From: Candidatus Kaiserbacteria bacterium RIFCSPHIGHO2_02_FULL_49_16
GTDB lineage: Bacteria > Patescibacteriota > Minisyncoccia > Phycocordibacterales > UBA2100
NCBI GenBank assembly: GCA_001781465.1
Contig: MFLD01000036.1
Coordinates: forward strand, 15,816-55,121
Reading direction: 5' to 3'
Length of the DNA stretch: 39,306 nucleotides
Below are positions 38,300 to 39,306 of the stretch, piece by piece. How positions within the stretch are numbered: the first letter of the stretch is position 1; every line of letters begins with the position of its first letter. The notes beneath the pieces were generated by a model, which was given only the letters and a program-made list of their open reading frames with translations, made no database searches and was not told where the DNA came from. A program made the translations under genes and the position numbers.

Positions 38300-38644
38300 T
38301 CATTTCCCATCCTCCCACACCACTTTCTTTCCTCGACTTATTCTTTGCAATTGCGATTGCTTGCGTTCATATTGCCCAATGGCTCGTATATGTTTCCTAG
38401 AGGCTATCTTGAATGTCTCCCAGTCATTCTTTATTTGTGTAGCAAGCTCGCTTCTATAAGTATCAGTGCCCTCGCTCTCTTCTTGCAGTCTTTTTAATTC
38501 TTCCTCGTTCACTACAATTTTCCTCCGCAGTTCAACAAGCGCTAGTCTCATAGCTTCAATTTTATCCCCCAATGCCCCAAGCGTGACATGTATTTTTTCA
38601 CTCGGCTTTTGTTTACTCGGATTGTCTAATCTGAATCTGGACAT
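38300..38644 (-). CDS. Small coiled-coil protein, unknown
   Basis: The 114-residue protein is almost entirely predicted helix rich in Glu, Lys, Arg and Leu (ALGDKIEAMRLALVELRRKI, VNEEELKRLQEESEGTDTYR), with no transmembrane segment or cysteine. I do not recognise a family. The neighbour at 38718-39056 has the same size and style. On the minus strand TATACC (38653-38658) lies 8 nt before the ATG. It follows the next gene (38718) in the same direction and precedes yebC, so they may form a loose operon. Confidence 0.65.
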   Translation of the reverse strand: MSRFRLDNPSKQKPSEKIHVTLGALGDKIEAMRLALVELRRKIVVNEEELKRLQEESEGTDTYRSELATQIKNDWETFKIASRKHIRAIGQYERKQSQLQRISRGKKVVWEDGK

Positions 38645-38683
38645 ACGAATAGGGTATAGGGAATAATGGAAAATGCAAAAGAA
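38645..38683. repeat. GGGTATAGG/GGGAATAATG repeat, copy 2
   Basis: Same order of blocks as copy 1 at 38239-38290. It gives a -10-like TATACC 8 nt before the 38644 start codon. Confidence 0.6.
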
Positions 38684-38717
38684 CTTATAATTTCTGTTAC
38701 TTTATTCTGGCGGGTGG

Positions 38718-39056
38718 TTAAAAAACGGACCTCAATTTACGCAATTGATGGTTAAGTTCTAAGATTTCATCTGCCAATTTCAATACCCCGTATCTTTTTC
38801 TGGCAATGTCAGGGTTTTGAAATGTCGGCTCGAGCATATCATCAAGTTCAAATATTCTTTTGTTGGTATTGTCGCCTGACGCGTTTACGCTGCCCTTATC
38901 AGTTTTATGCATAACCTCCAATCTTTTTAACTCTTTACGCACGTTTTTTAACTGCGCCATAGCGAGCGTAATCTTTTGCAGGAGCATGTTTTCCGATTCT
39001 TTAAATGAGCGAGGATCGTTTCTTTGTGCCGGTACATTTTTAAGTTTTTCGACCAT
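38718..39056 (-). CDS. Small coiled-coil protein, unknown
   Basis: The 112-residue protein is helical and highly charged (NMLLQKITLAMAQLKNVRKE, LKLADEILELNHQLRKLRSV), without membrane segments. It resembles the 38300-38644 product in length and composition, but I saw no clear sequence match, so paralogy is not claimed. TATATT on the minus strand lies 9 nt before the ATG. Function unknown; a scaffold or chromatin-like role is only speculation. Confidence 0.65.
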   Translation of the reverse strand: MVEKLKNVPAQRNDPRSFKESENMLLQKITLAMAQLKNVRKELKRLEVMHKTDKGSVNASGDNTNKRIFELDDMLEPTFQNPDIARKRYGVLKLADEILELNHQLRKLRSVF

Positions 39057-39306
39057 ATATCAACCAATATACACTCCAACGGCGTTAAACGCACAGGTTA
39101 CGAGCATATGCAAGACTCCATCGGGGGTTATTCACACCTCTATCCACAGGGTATCCACGATTTCGGGCTTTTTGTATCAGTTTGATGCTGAAAAACATTC
39201 TTTATAATCTTCTTATCGATGTGCTTAACCGTGCGTCGGTCGTTGCCAAGGGGATGTGCAGTAATGCAAATCAGTCCGGGCAACTGCTCCTTGAATCTAT
39301 TCCTGG
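39057..39306. other. Window-end region with DnaA-box-like cluster and two partial frames
   Basis: TTATTCACA (39128-39136), CTATCCACA (39140-39148) and GTATCCACG (39151-39159) lie in a row. A minus-strand frame enters from the window edge and ends at TAG 39140-39142 (ending IPCG); it contains FKEQLPGLICITAHPLGNDR and looks protein-like. A plus-strand frame starts at ATG 39185 and is open to the edge (MLKNILYNLLIDVLNRASVV). At most one of these is likely to be a gene; I cannot decide. Confidence 0.35.

Overview
The window looks like chromosomal DNA of a Candidate Phyla Radiation (Patescibacteria, probably Parcubacteria-like) bacterium. This is inferred from gene content and style: a dnaA-dnaN / rpmH-rnpA-yidC-jag origin neighbourhood, many short lineage-specific membrane proteins, short archaeal-like PurA, an isolated AICAR-transformylase domain, a YebC missing a subdomain, TTG/GTG starts, and few Shine-Dalgarno sequences. 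Many genes instead have a -10 hexamer only 6 to 9 nt before the start codon, which implies leaderless mRNAs. No rRNA, tRNA or CRISPR array was seen.

Layout. 1-6050 (mostly plus): a proline-rich one-pass membrane protein, a DksA/TraR-like protein, a TrmB-like regulator, a YifB/ComM AAA ATPase, a small zinc-ribbon protein, an ArsR-like regulator whose promoter lies inside a 46-bp perfect palindrome, and a GNAT acetyltransferase. 6060-8655 (minus): purA, a small glycine-rich ORF and a LysM/M23 peptidoglycan hydrolase. 8977-12796 (plus): a UvrD/PcrA helicase interrupted by a 368-residue intein, then ksgA. 12793-27588: a cluster of about 12 genes for a type IV secretion-like apparatus (VirB6-like protein, PrgI, a separate VirB4 N-domain, VirB4 ATPase, several secreted or anchored proteins, and a pilin-like protein fused to a peptidase-like domain), interrupted by a GIY-YIG nuclease flanked by repeats. 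27606-32616: jag, yidC, rnpA, rpmH (minus), then dnaA and dnaN (plus), with a probable origin in the AT-rich dnaA-dnaN gap. 32693-39306: a class A penicillin-binding protein, AICAR transformylase, a methyltransferase, ruvC, yebC and two coiled-coil proteins.

The most unusual theme is a set of short dispersed palindromic repeats. They fill gaps from the stop codon of one gene to the start codon of the next, supply stop codons and -10 elements, and in several genes (ksgA, the 13367 gene, the 19858 gene, the ArsR-like gene, probably dksA and prgI) have entered the coding sequence and are translated. One nearly identical 100-bp copy precedes each of the two VirB4-type genes and a diverged copy precedes ruvC. 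These resemble Rickettsia palindromic elements in behaviour, but nothing here shows them to be the same family.
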